Source: SICU01 sp038045445
Lineage (GTDB): Archaea > Nanobdellota > Nanobdellia > Pacearchaeales > GW2011-AR1
Assembly: GCA_038045445.1 (NCBI GenBank)
Contig: JBBSYC010000008.1
Span: forward strand, 12,330-76,329
Reading direction: 5' to 3'
Length of the DNA stretch: 64,000 nt
Shown here: positions 55,817 through 63,105 of the stretch, piece after piece
How the letters are laid out: each line of letters begins with the position of its first letter
Position numbering within the stretch: position 1 is the first letter of the stretch
Made by a program: the position numbers and the translations under genes
Notes under the pieces: model-generated
The model's input: only the letters and a program-made list of their open reading frames with translations
Database searches by the model: none
Told to the model about the DNA's origin: nothing

Positions 55817-57227
55817 TGTTTGTTAAAATAAAATTACCTGTTTTGTTGAAATAAACCCTGTAGTATCTTGCGTCTTTATCTTCTTTGTAAAACTCTAAGG
55901 GTATGCTTATTGAAGAGGATTTTTTATTTTGCAGATATTCTAATTTTAAGTGTTTGGTATCTTTAACTGCAACTAAAGGTATGCGTAACATAAGTAAGAC
56001 ATTGTTTATTGATTCTCTGGGAATAGTTGTTGAAATACTAAAATCTGAAAGAATGTTGCCTTTTTTTATTTTATTTGGGATGAAGTATAATGAGGCTCCT
56101 GAAATTTCATTTTTTGGAAATACTGCCACTTTTTCTACAAACTCATCCTCTGGTACAAGAGATAGGGCATTTTGCGGAGAAATAATTAAAAATGAGGAAA
56201 CTGAATTTTCTTTGAAACTGTTACCTCTGCCTTGATTGATTGAAATAAAGCTTAAAAATGAAAGTCTATATAGAGTAATAGTTGACGTGCTTATTACTGT
56301 GTCTCTTAACGAAGAAAAAAATAAATACCTCTTTGAAAGAAAAGTTTCCGGTGTAGCGATTACATAATTTAGGGTCTGAATATTTCCTGAAATATTTGCC
56401 TTAATTTTGTTATACCTGGTATTGTGTGCTGAAACGACTCCGTCTGCACTAAGGATATCAAAATCGTTTGGAATATATTCGTAAAATTCTTCTTCTAATG
56501 GGTGCGATGACCTAATGGTCATACTTACATTAACATCTGAATTTAAAGGGATTCTTGTATTTGAACAACCGTTGCAGGATAATTTTCTGTTAACTGTTAG
56601 AGAAGATAGTTTATAGAATACAAATTTGTTTGAAAACGTTTCAATTGTATCTGAAACAGTTAATTCCAGCCCATACTTTCCATAGTCTGTAGTGTTTATA
56701 TCTAAAGAAACATTTGTACACTGCGTGCATGAATTTTTATATATTGATAAATTTGGAAAAGTTATGCTATAATTAACTAATTGAAATAGTGGGTCTATTA
56801 ATAATTCTGTCCTTGTTGTTTGGCCATTTATAAAAAAACTCCTGTTAGGATTTACTATTTCAAGAGGTTTTTTTAGATACATTGAAGGAAATAGGTCGTA
56901 TCCTTCTCCAGATATTGTAAGCAATACTGGTTGAGTAAATAATGGGGGATTTTTATTGGATACCCTTGCAGTAATATTCTTACCTATCTGCCACGCTACT
57001 TGCCTTATTTCTTGAGGATCACAACAAAATCTGTGATTACTTGGGCTTATCTTACATGATGAAGTGTAATTTGCCTGACCTACATAAGAGATTACTACAT
57101 TAAGCCAAGGAGAAAATTGAGAATTGTTTCCAGAGATTTCTCCGCATACAAAATTTGCCGAAACATAAGATGAGCAATAGAATAAAAAAATTGCAAGAAT
57201 AAATGATACTATTACTGTCCTCTTCAT
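55809..57227 (-). CDS. Secreted Cys-rich surface protein, about 470 aa
   Basis: ATG 57227 gives a signal peptide (RTVIVSFILAIFLFYCSS); the frame extends 18 codons upstream to an ATG at 57281, where no signal peptide would result. The N-terminal part has paired cysteines (FVCGEISGN, SCKISPSNHRFCCDPQE). The middle includes a beta domain with RSSHPLEEEFYEYIPNDFDI that resembles a domain in the two giants' N-terminal regions. No C-terminal anchor. It is directly downstream of the M50-like gene and overlaps the giant gene's start; it may act as the giant's partner. Confidence 0.6.
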   Translation of the reverse strand: MKRTVIVSFILAIFLFYCSSYVSANFVCGEISGNNSQFSPWLNVVISYVGQANYTSSCKISPSNHRFCCDPQEIRQVAWQIGKNITARVSNKNPPLFTQPVLLTISGEGYDLFPSMYLKKPLEIVNPNRSFFINGQTTRTELLIDPLFQLVNYSITFPNLSIYKNSCTQCTNVSLDINTTDYGKYGLELTVSDTIETFSNKFVFYKLSSLTVNRKLSCNGCSNTRIPLNSDVNVSMTIRSSHPLEEEFYEYIPNDFDILSADGVVSAHNTRYNKIKANISGNIQTLNYVIATPETFLSKRYLFFSSLRDTVISTSTITLYRLSFLSFISINQGRGNSFKENSVSSFLIISPQNALSLVPEDEFVEKVAVFPKNEISGASLYFIPNKIKKGNILSDFSISTTIPRESINNVLLMLRIPLVAVKDTKHLKLEYLQNKKSSSISIPLEFYKEDKDARYYRVYFNKTGNFILTNND

Positions 57228-57286
57228 ATTTAATAAATTGCACTTCCCTATAAAAGCTTTATAGATGTCTTTTGTATACATGAGAC

Positions 57287-58378
57287 TTATTTCTCCGCAC
57301 TATCTTTTACTACCTCTTCAAACCTTGAATTTGAAAGAGATATTACCCCCATTGTTAAAAAGAATAAACCGGCTAAAACGAATAATATAATTAAATTTGA
57401 AGATAAAGATAAATTTGTCAAATCTTTTGAAGAGGCTATGAAATTAAATCCAATCATTAAAATTGAAAATTCTTTCATAAAATAACCTTCTGCAAATAAA
57501 AGTAGAATTATTGCAAATATTATTGGTAATAACGGTCCTCCAACTAAAAGAGAAATTTTATGAAAATTTGAATCAGAACATATCACTTCTGTATATGGAT
57601 ATGAACCTTCTTTAAAGAATATAGTTTTATACTCGCAATCAAAAAATTTTGCTATAACCACATGTCCAAATTCATGAATTACTATTGTAGACATCAGACA
57701 TATACTTGTAAAAAATATTATGAATGCGAAGTATTTTGAAAATGTGATTAGGTAATTATTTTTCCTTGGTTTTTCTACGGAGTCATATATTTTATAAGAA
57801 TATATATTTTCAATTAAATTATGGATAAATAGTAAAAATACTAAAAGGGATATTGTGCTTGAAGCGTGAAATAAGTCTTGCCTGAATAATGATAGAAAAA
57901 GGGATATTAAAGATATTATAAAGTATGCAAGTCCATAAATGAATGTTTTTTTAGATTTAATAAAATCTTTTGAGATTATTAATCCTATAAAGAATATGAA
58001 AAAAGATATTGCAATTAAACTAATTGATAGATAATTAAAAGAAATAAAAAATGTGAATAACCCCGGGAAATATAGAAGCAAAAGAATGTTAAGACTCTTA
58101 TTTTGAGATAGTTTTGAAAAAATGGACAATATAAAAGGTAATTGTGCAATAATAACTGCTGTATAAATATAAATAAAATCAATTATTGTGAACTCTGAAT
58201 AACCAAACAGCCATAAAATATTGTATAAAACCAACACTAAATTTATAACTCCAATAATTGCAAGGCGAATAGTTAGGGGTTTTAGATAAGAATCTCTATA
58301 TTTGAAAAAAGAACGAATGAGGGCTGAAAAAATTAGAAAGGTAATCAACGAATGAATTATTAAAATAATTTGTTCCAT
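57287..58378 (-). CDS. M50-like intramembrane metalloprotease-like protein
   Basis: A 363-residue protein with about nine helices. TIVIHEFGHVVIAKFF (about 230-245) contains the zinc motif HExxH, and LLVGGPLLPIIFAIILLLFA (about 285) could give the second conserved glycine/proline region of site-2 proteases. Helix order suits the M50B-like group. If active it could cut a membrane-anchored partner, for instance the neighbouring secreted proteins, or take part in regulation. It stands between copy B and the 470-aa gene, 4 and 5 nt from them. Confidence 0.62.
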   Translation of the reverse strand: MEQIILIIHSLITFLIFSALIRSFFKYRDSYLKPLTIRLAIIGVINLVLVLYNILWLFGYSEFTIIDFIYIYTAVIIAQLPFILSIFSKLSQNKSLNILLLLYFPGLFTFFISFNYLSISLIAISFFIFFIGLIISKDFIKSKKTFIYGLAYFIISLISLFLSLFRQDLFHASSTISLLVFLLFIHNLIENIYSYKIYDSVEKPRKNNYLITFSKYFAFIIFFTSICLMSTIVIHEFGHVVIAKFFDCEYKTIFFKEGSYPYTEVICSDSNFHKISLLVGGPLLPIIFAIILLLFAEGYFMKEFSILMIGFNFIASSKDLTNLSLSSNLIILFVLAGLFFLTMGVISLSNSRFEEVVKDSAEK

Positions 58379-58382
58379 ATAA

Positions 58383-59162
58383 TTAATCTAACTCTACAAA
58401 GAAGAAATAAGGTGTTATTGATGTGTCTGCGTTGTGCCCGTCTTCTAAAACTAGCATCTCAAAATCATGATTTGCATTGTCAAATCCTGCCAAATTTTGC
58501 TCTATTAAAGATGCGAACACAACGCTTCTTGTTGCTGGCTCGTATAGAAGGACTTCTTCAAATTGCTGGTCGACTGCACCACTTGAACTGTAAACTCTTG
58601 TGCTTCTGCATTCATTTGATGAAAATTGTAAGTTTGCTGTAAAGAATGCGTCATGGTCTTGAAGAGTGAATGTGTTGTTAACTCCGTCTGCATCAAATGA
58701 GGCTATATTAAAACGAGATTCTAACTGTGTGAGATTCAAACCGCCTACACTTGTTGCTCCAGCAGTTTCTCCACCTATGCCCCCTTGGGTTCCATTTGCG
58801 GTGAAATTGAAACATTGTATTGAGCCCCAGGTTATTGTGGAGTTTGTGGAAGCATAGACTTCTCCTTGCGGATTAACAAGTGTCCAGTTATACAAATTAT
58901 TTGAATTTGCATCTGTTAATTCTATTCCTCCTGAAATATTTCCAAAATAACCTTGCCATGTTTGAGTTATTGTGTTTCCTACTATGCTCAATTCAGTAAC
59001 GTTTCCCGCGAATGTGGTTGCATTACCTGGAGAATTGCTCGAATTTGACCTTGAGGGATTTCCGGATGAGATTTCTGCTCCAAATGGTTGAGCCAATGAT
59101 AAGAAAGAGGTTAATAAAATTATGAGCAATACTAAGGGTAAGATTAGAGATATTTTTTTCAT
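58383..59162 (-). CDS. Small secreted surface protein, copy B
   Basis: A 259-residue protein of the same family as copy A: signal peptide (LILPLVLLIILLTSFLSLA), AQPFGAEISSGN, WQGYFGNISG, and end PYFFFVELD. Bases 58441-58868 are identical to copy C over 428 positions, and 58510-58868 to copy A. The N-terminal third is distinct. Its ATG overlaps the winged-helix regulator stop (ATGA). Confidence 0.72.
   Translation of the reverse strand: MKKISLILPLVLLIILLTSFLSLAQPFGAEISSGNPSRSNSSNSPGNATTFAGNVTELSIVGNTITQTWQGYFGNISGGIELTDANSNNLYNWTLVNPQGEVYASTNSTITWGSIQCFNFTANGTQGGIGGETAGATSVGGLNLTQLESRFNIASFDADGVNNTFTLQDHDAFFTANLQFSSNECRSTRVYSSSGAVDQQFEEVLLYEPATRSVVFASLIEQNLAGFDNANHDFEMLVLEDGHNADTSITPYFFFVELD
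58510..58868 (-). repeat. 359-bp core shared by copies A, B and C (copy B)
   Basis: Identical to 38629-38987 (copy A) and 60032-60390 (copy C). It codes the middle and most of the C-terminal half of each protein. Confidence 0.85.
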
Positions 59163-59764
59163 TGTTTTTCACCTTTTTCTTGTTTAAATTCTACGATTCT
59201 TTCTGGAGCATAAATAGAAATTAATCCCGAAAATTTTTTTATTTCCTCTCGATTTATAAGCATTATTTTGCACTTGAGAGAGATATCTTCAGCTATTGCT
59301 TCCACCTGTTGCTTGATAAGTTTCAAACTTGAAACTATAATTATCTCAAGAGGTTCAGCTTTGAGATAAACCCCATCTACTTCTTTGATATACTTTTCTA
59401 AAACTGGATAAAACTTATGGGCGAATTTATTAAGATTTTTGTCATCAAAAAACCAAAATTTTAACATGAATCTGTGATAATCACTTAGAGGAATCACTTT
59501 TTTTGAAGACCAACCCTTTGACAAGATAGTTAGATGAAAAAAATCTTGAGATATAGAATAAAGTGAACGTGGCTTACCCTTATCTGCAAGACCTGTTTTT
59601 TCTTTTATGATTAACCCTGCAGCTTCTAAAAGTTTTAGTTGCTGGCTTACATATGAAACAGAAGTTTTCAGAGATAGAGCAATATCTGAAGGAGAAACTG
59701 GTTTTTCTGCCACAATCTCCAGAATGTGCCATCGGGGAGTTCCAAAAAAGGCATCAACATTCAT
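59159..59764 (-). CDS. Winged-helix (ArsR/MarR-like) regulator
   Basis: About 201 residues from ATG 59764 (a TTG five codons upstream is possible). Residues about 5-75 form a winged helix: TPRWHILEIVAEKPVSPSDI, SVSYVSQQLKLLEAAGLI and EKTGLADKGKPRSLY. The C-terminal part is alpha/beta and of unknown role. Stops with TGA overlapping copy B's ATG, so it is cotranslated with a surface gene. Possible controller of the unit down to the 2627-aa gene. A large AT-rich palindrome lies upstream. Confidence 0.75.
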   Translation of the reverse strand: MNVDAFFGTPRWHILEIVAEKPVSPSDIALSLKTSVSYVSQQLKLLEAAGLIIKEKTGLADKGKPRSLYSISQDFFHLTILSKGWSSKKVIPLSDYHRFMLKFWFFDDKNLNKFAHKFYPVLEKYIKEVDGVYLKAEPLEIIIVSSLKLIKQQVEAIAEDISLKCKIMLINREEIKKFSGLISIYAPERIVEFKQEKGEKQ

Positions 59765-59801
59765 GTGACAAAAAAACAAACAGCCTATTTAAGTCTTTTG
59801 T

Positions 59802-59847
59802 TTAATTAATAAATTAACCTTTTTTATAATAAAGGTTTATTAATTAA
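59802..59847. promoter_or_regulatory. AT-rich inverted repeat upstream of the winged-helix gene
   Basis: ttaattaataaattaacctt (59802-59821) and aaaggtttattaattaa (59831-59847) form an imperfect palindrome in the promoter region of the regulator-copy B unit, about 40-80 bases before the ATG. It may be the operator of the winged-helix protein or a terminator for copy C on the other side. Confidence 0.45.
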
Positions 59848-59904
59848 TAAATATAGTTTACTTATTAAAGTATTTAATTATTTAGTAAAATAGACTTATA
59901 AAAA

Positions 59905-60723
59905 TTATTCTAATTCTATAAAGAAGAAATATGGTGTAGAAGATGTATCTGTGCCATGTCCATCTTCTAAAACTAGCATCTCAAAATCATGATTTGCATT
60001 GTCAAATCCTGCCAAATTTTGCTCTATTAAAGATGCGAACACAACGCTTCTTGTTGCTGGCTCGTATAGAAGGACTTCTTCAAATTGCTGGTCGACTGCA
60101 CCACTTGAACTGTAAACTCTTGTGCTTCTGCATTCATTTGATGAAAATTGTAAGTTTGCTGTAAAGAATGCGTCATGGTCTTGAAGAGTGAATGTGTTGT
60201 TAACTCCGTCTGCATCAAATGAGGCTATATTAAAACGAGATTCTAACTGTGTGAGATTCAAACCGCCTACACTTGTTGCTCCAGCAGTTTCTCCACCTAT
60301 GCCCCCTTGGGTTCCATTTGCGGTGAAATTGAAACATTGTATTGAGCCCCAGGTTATTGTGGAGTTTGTGGAAGCATAGACTTCTCCTTGTGGACTTGCT
60401 AAAGACCAATTGTAAATAGCCTGATTATTAGCGTTTGCAAGCTGTATTGTACCTGTAACATTTCCAAAGTAACCTTGCCATGTTTGAGTTACTGAATAAC
60501 CTGATATTGTAAGTTCTGTAACATTTCCTGCTTGTGCTGGAACTGACTCGGGTGAATTTGGAGATGCTCTACTTGTAGAACCGTTAACTACAGATGCTCC
60601 AAAGGGTTCAACTGCACTTGCTATTGAAAACCAAAAAATTCCTATTGCTATGAAAAGGAATACTTCTAAGCTAATTAGACATTTTGACTGATATTTAAGG
60701 ATCTTATTTTTTACGGAGATCAT
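59905..60723 (-). CDS. Small secreted surface protein, copy C
   Basis: A 272-residue member with signal segment (LEVFLFIAIGIFWFSIASA), VEPFGASVVNGS, WQGYFGNVTG and end PYFFFIELE. It is identical to copy A over 490 bases and to copy B over 428, whereas its N-terminal 70 residues differ from both. Its first 20 bases overlap the end of the short ribbon-helix-helix gene at 60704, so translation is coupled. Confidence 0.72.
   Translation of the reverse strand: MISVKNKILKYQSKCLISLEVFLFIAIGIFWFSIASAVEPFGASVVNGSTSRASPNSPESVPAQAGNVTELTISGYSVTQTWQGYFGNVTGTIQLANANNQAIYNWSLASPQGEVYASTNSTITWGSIQCFNFTANGTQGGIGGETAGATSVGGLNLTQLESRFNIASFDADGVNNTFTLQDHDAFFTANLQFSSNECRSTRVYSSSGAVDQQFEEVLLYEPATRSVVFASLIEQNLAGFDNANHDFEMLVLEDGHGTDTSSTPYFFFIELE
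60032..60390 (-). repeat. 359-bp core shared by copies A, B and C (copy C)
   Basis: With copy A identity continues to 60521; with copy B it extends back to 59963. Copy C therefore combines both. Confidence 0.85.
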
Positions 60724-60835
60724 TTTTTATTAAGTTTTCAAGATACAAAGAAATTTCCATATCCTCATCAATACAGTGTTTTCTTGCTTCCTTCCAGATA
60801 TCTTCTTCTATCTTGATACTAGTAGTTTTTTTCAC
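60704..60835 (-). CDS. Short ribbon-helix-helix DNA-binding protein
   Basis: A 43-residue frame from GTG 60833-60835 to TAA 60704-60706. It reads KKTTSIKIEEDIWKEARKH then DMEISLYLENLIKNDLRK: one beta strand and two helices of the Arc/CopG ribbon-helix-helix fold. GTG 60836-60838 is an alternative start; a stop lies upstream. TATA at about 60857-60867. It is too short for usual gene finders, but the pattern, the promoter and the overlap with copy C support it. Confidence 0.7.
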   Translation of the reverse strand: MKKTTSIKIEEDIWKEARKHCIDEDMEISLYLENLIKNDLRKK

Positions 60836-60856
60836 CACTTCTTGGAAAGCTTAGAG

Positions 60857-60867
60857 TATTATATAAA
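60857..60867 (-). promoter_or_regulatory. TATA box of the RHH-copy C unit
   Basis: tattatataaa lies about 22-32 bases before the GTG start in the coding direction, giving a nearly leaderless transcript. Confidence 0.5.
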
Positions 60868-60905
60868 TCTTGCTAATAATAATACTATGATACTATAAAG
60901 AAAAA

Positions 60906-61763
60906 CTACTTTGAACCATTTCCAAGCATCTGACGAAGAACAGACAAGTCCTTAGATAAAGATGATGTTTTGTTAAGTTCCTTCAGAGAACCCATATATC
61001 TTTCAATTTTGCCTGTTAATTGCTCTACTTCTCCTTTATCTGCAAAATTCATTATTCTCAAATTTATTGAGTCTATGTCCTTTGTATGTTGTTGCATTCC
61101 TGCATTTAGCTCTTGAAGTGAATCTGAAAATGAGTCTAACTCTTTTTGTTTTTTGCGAATGTCAGAATAAATTATTTCTATTTTGTCTCCGTTGACATGT
61201 ATGGAACTTTCAACTTTCTTAATGTCTATCAACTCCTTCTTTACTTCTTCACTTAGTCTAACGACTTCTTCTACTCCCCTAAAGAAGTCGAGTTTCTTTC
61301 TCAATTCCTTGAGTTCTTCCATCAAGTGATCCATTATTGATTCATTGCCTTCTAAATTTGCTTTAAGTGCTTCAAAATGCGCATCTTGTTTTTGAATTTC
61401 AATCATGAATTTTTCTGGTTGCACTGTTTCAACCAAATCTGCCGCTTTTACTGCTTTTAATTCCAAATCTCTTATTGTTCGGTCTCTATCTAAAATCATT
61501 GCCCTTAACTCTCCTATCTGTTCATTCAAAGAAGACATTCTTTCTGTAAAGCTAGTTCTTACCTCGCTAAAACCTTCTACTGCTGCTTTAAGTTTGTCTA
61601 CATCCGTGCTCAATTTTAAAATTGAAGTTGCATCTTTTGTATCTGTGTCCTGACTTTTCTGTAGAGTCGCATTTTCAACAGATTCATCTTCTGCCGATTC
61701 TGTAGAAATATCTGATTCTTTATCTAAAAGCTTCTTTTTTGAAAATATTTTTATGCCAAGCAT
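60906..61763 (-). CDS. Coiled-coil protein, possibly archaellum accessory FlaC/D-like
   Basis: A 285-residue soluble protein that is almost wholly heptad-like helix. The stretch SSLNEQIGELRAMILDRDRT near 75 and ADLVETVQPEKFMIEIQKQD near 108 resembles the FlaC/D/E accessory proteins of archaella, and further coiled coil runs to the end. No archaellin or FlaH/I/J gene is in the window, so the match to function is tentative. A polar tail near the start (DKESDISTESAEDESVENA) is likely flexible. Starts within the end of the preceding short gene. Confidence 0.5.
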   Translation of the reverse strand: MLGIKIFSKKKLLDKESDISTESAEDESVENATLQKSQDTDTKDATSILKLSTDVDKLKAAVEGFSEVRTSFTERMSSLNEQIGELRAMILDRDRTIRDLELKAVKAADLVETVQPEKFMIEIQKQDAHFEALKANLEGNESIMDHLMEELKELRKKLDFFRGVEEVVRLSEEVKKELIDIKKVESSIHVNGDKIEIIYSDIRKKQKELDSFSDSLQELNAGMQQHTKDIDSINLRIMNFADKGEVEQLTGKIERYMGSLKELNKTSSLSKDLSVLRQMLGNGSK

Positions 61764-62077
61764 GATATTTCGCCCTTTATATTATTTAATAATCTATTTG
61801 TATGGTTAAAACTTCCTATGCTGAATTTCATCCTTAACATCTTTATCTTTGAGGGCATTATCTCGAGACGATTTTTTACGGAATTAAAGTTTTTTATTAA
61901 TAGTTTATATTTTATAGTACGATTTAATAAGTGTTCATATTCATATTCTAAATACCTCATAAGAAAATGCTCTGATAAACTTGATTTATCTTCGTAGCTA
62001 CTCAATTTATTAATATTCGTCCTCCATTCACTTGGGATGATACGTCTTGCAAGATGGACTACATTTAAGGGAATCAT
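61751..62077 (-). CDS. Small basic helical protein, unknown
   Basis: 108 residues, rich in Arg, Lys and aromatic residues (HLARRIIPSEWRTNINK; YLEYEYEHLLNRTIKYKL). No family recognised. It overlaps the coiled-coil gene by 13 bases and is preceded by a TATA-like gaatataaatt, so it leads the unit. Confidence 0.5.
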   Translation of the reverse strand: MIPLNVVHLARRIIPSEWRTNINKLSSYEDKSSLSEHFLMRYLEYEYEHLLNRTIKYKLLIKNFNSVKNRLEIMPSKIKMLRMKFSIGSFNHTNRLLNNIKGEISCLA

Positions 62078-62182
62078 TAAATAGCAAGAAATAGTTAATT
62101 TATATTCTTTTCTTGGGCATATTATTCTTGGTCTTTAAGGTTATCAACTTCTTATTATGTCCGACTTTTACTCTAACTAAAT

Positions 62183-62761
62183 TTATTTTGCTAAGATATA
62201 AATCCCAACTAATCCAAAAAAGAATAAAACTGTTCCTAGAATAAACCTTTGATTTGAACTTCCTTCTGAAATTACAAGACCTGTAATATTTGTACTAAAC
62301 ATCATTATAGAAATAAGAAAACTGGAGAATACAAATAGGATTAGCGCTTTTCTAAATATGGATGGCTCACGTTTTAGTTGGGAATCAATATCTTCTATTT
62401 TTCTTTTAATCCCATATTTTTGTGAAGATGAGTTTTCAGGACAGTATCTTAAAGCTAGATTAAACATTTTTCTTGCTTTTTTCAGGAGCAATTTATCATT
62501 AAAAACCGAGTTTTGGTCTTTTGAAGTTGTGAATGACTTCGCCCATGCAGACTCATAAAAGTCTCCAGCTTTTTCTGCGATATCATATAGACCTATTCCT
62601 GAAGATAGACTAAGATTAAATAATTTTTCATGTAAAAAACCCTTAGATTCATTATTAATAGATGAGGGGATTGTATCTTTTAGATATTTTAATGACTCTT
62701 GGAGATTATGGCTTTTCAGAAATTCCTCAACTTCCTTTTCTAAAGTAGAGTCTGTATTCAT
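62183..62761 (-). CDS. Membrane protein with soluble helical N-terminal domain
   Basis: 192 residues. About 135 residues of TPR-like helices (KEVEEFLKSHNLQESLKYLK; LLLKKARKMFNLALRYCPEN) precede two helices (ALILFVFSSFLISIMMFS and LGTVLFFFGLVGIYIL) linked by a loop with NITGLVI. The soluble part faces the cytoplasm. Unknown function; the next gene has a similar hairpin. Confidence 0.55.
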   Translation of the reverse strand: MNTDSTLEKEVEEFLKSHNLQESLKYLKDTIPSSINNESKGFLHEKLFNLSLSSGIGLYDIAEKAGDFYESAWAKSFTTSKDQNSVFNDKLLLKKARKMFNLALRYCPENSSSQKYGIKRKIEDIDSQLKREPSIFRKALILFVFSSFLISIMMFSTNITGLVISEGSSNQRFILGTVLFFFGLVGIYILAK

Positions 62762-62769
62762 TTTAACAA

Positions 62770-63075
62770 TTACTTTGAGTTATAAACATTCTCATTAGTT
62801 AAATTAATCTGTTTTCGAGAAGGTCTATTAGATAATCTTGATACAGTTTGTTTGGAATTATTTAGATTGCTCTTTTTACGAAGGAGGAATAACGCTCCTG
62901 CAAGACCGGATAAAAGAAAAATTATTGAAGCCATATTTGCGATTGTTAGCCCTTCAGTTGAAACTGCATATCCAGTTATACTTCCCATGAATAAAAAAGC
63001 TGAAATAATTAAACTTACTCCCAACACTAAAAGAGCCATCTTTCTTTCAGAAATTTCATTAAGAGACATTTTCAT
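62770..63075 (-). CDS. Small two-helix membrane protein
   Basis: 101 residues with two helices (MALLVLGVSLIISAFLFMGS and ASIIFLLSGLAGALFLLRK) joined by ITGYAVSTEG, then a polar tail rich in Asn, Ser and Lys. It looks like the membrane part of the 192-aa neighbour downstream. No known function. Confidence 0.55.
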   Translation of the reverse strand: MKMSLNEISERKMALLVLGVSLIISAFLFMGSITGYAVSTEGLTIANMASIIFLLSGLAGALFLLRKKSNLNNSKQTVSRLSNRPSRKQINLTNENVYNSK

Positions 63076-63105
63076 AACCTATCTTGTATATTTAGATTTA
63101 ATAAA

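Noticed and set aside
58666..60379. Plus-strand 63-73-aa frames repeated at three places (38785, 58666, 60188)
   Set aside because: They are the antisense of the identical blocks in copies A-C and have no promoter or ribosome-binding site; their repetition follows from the DNA identity.
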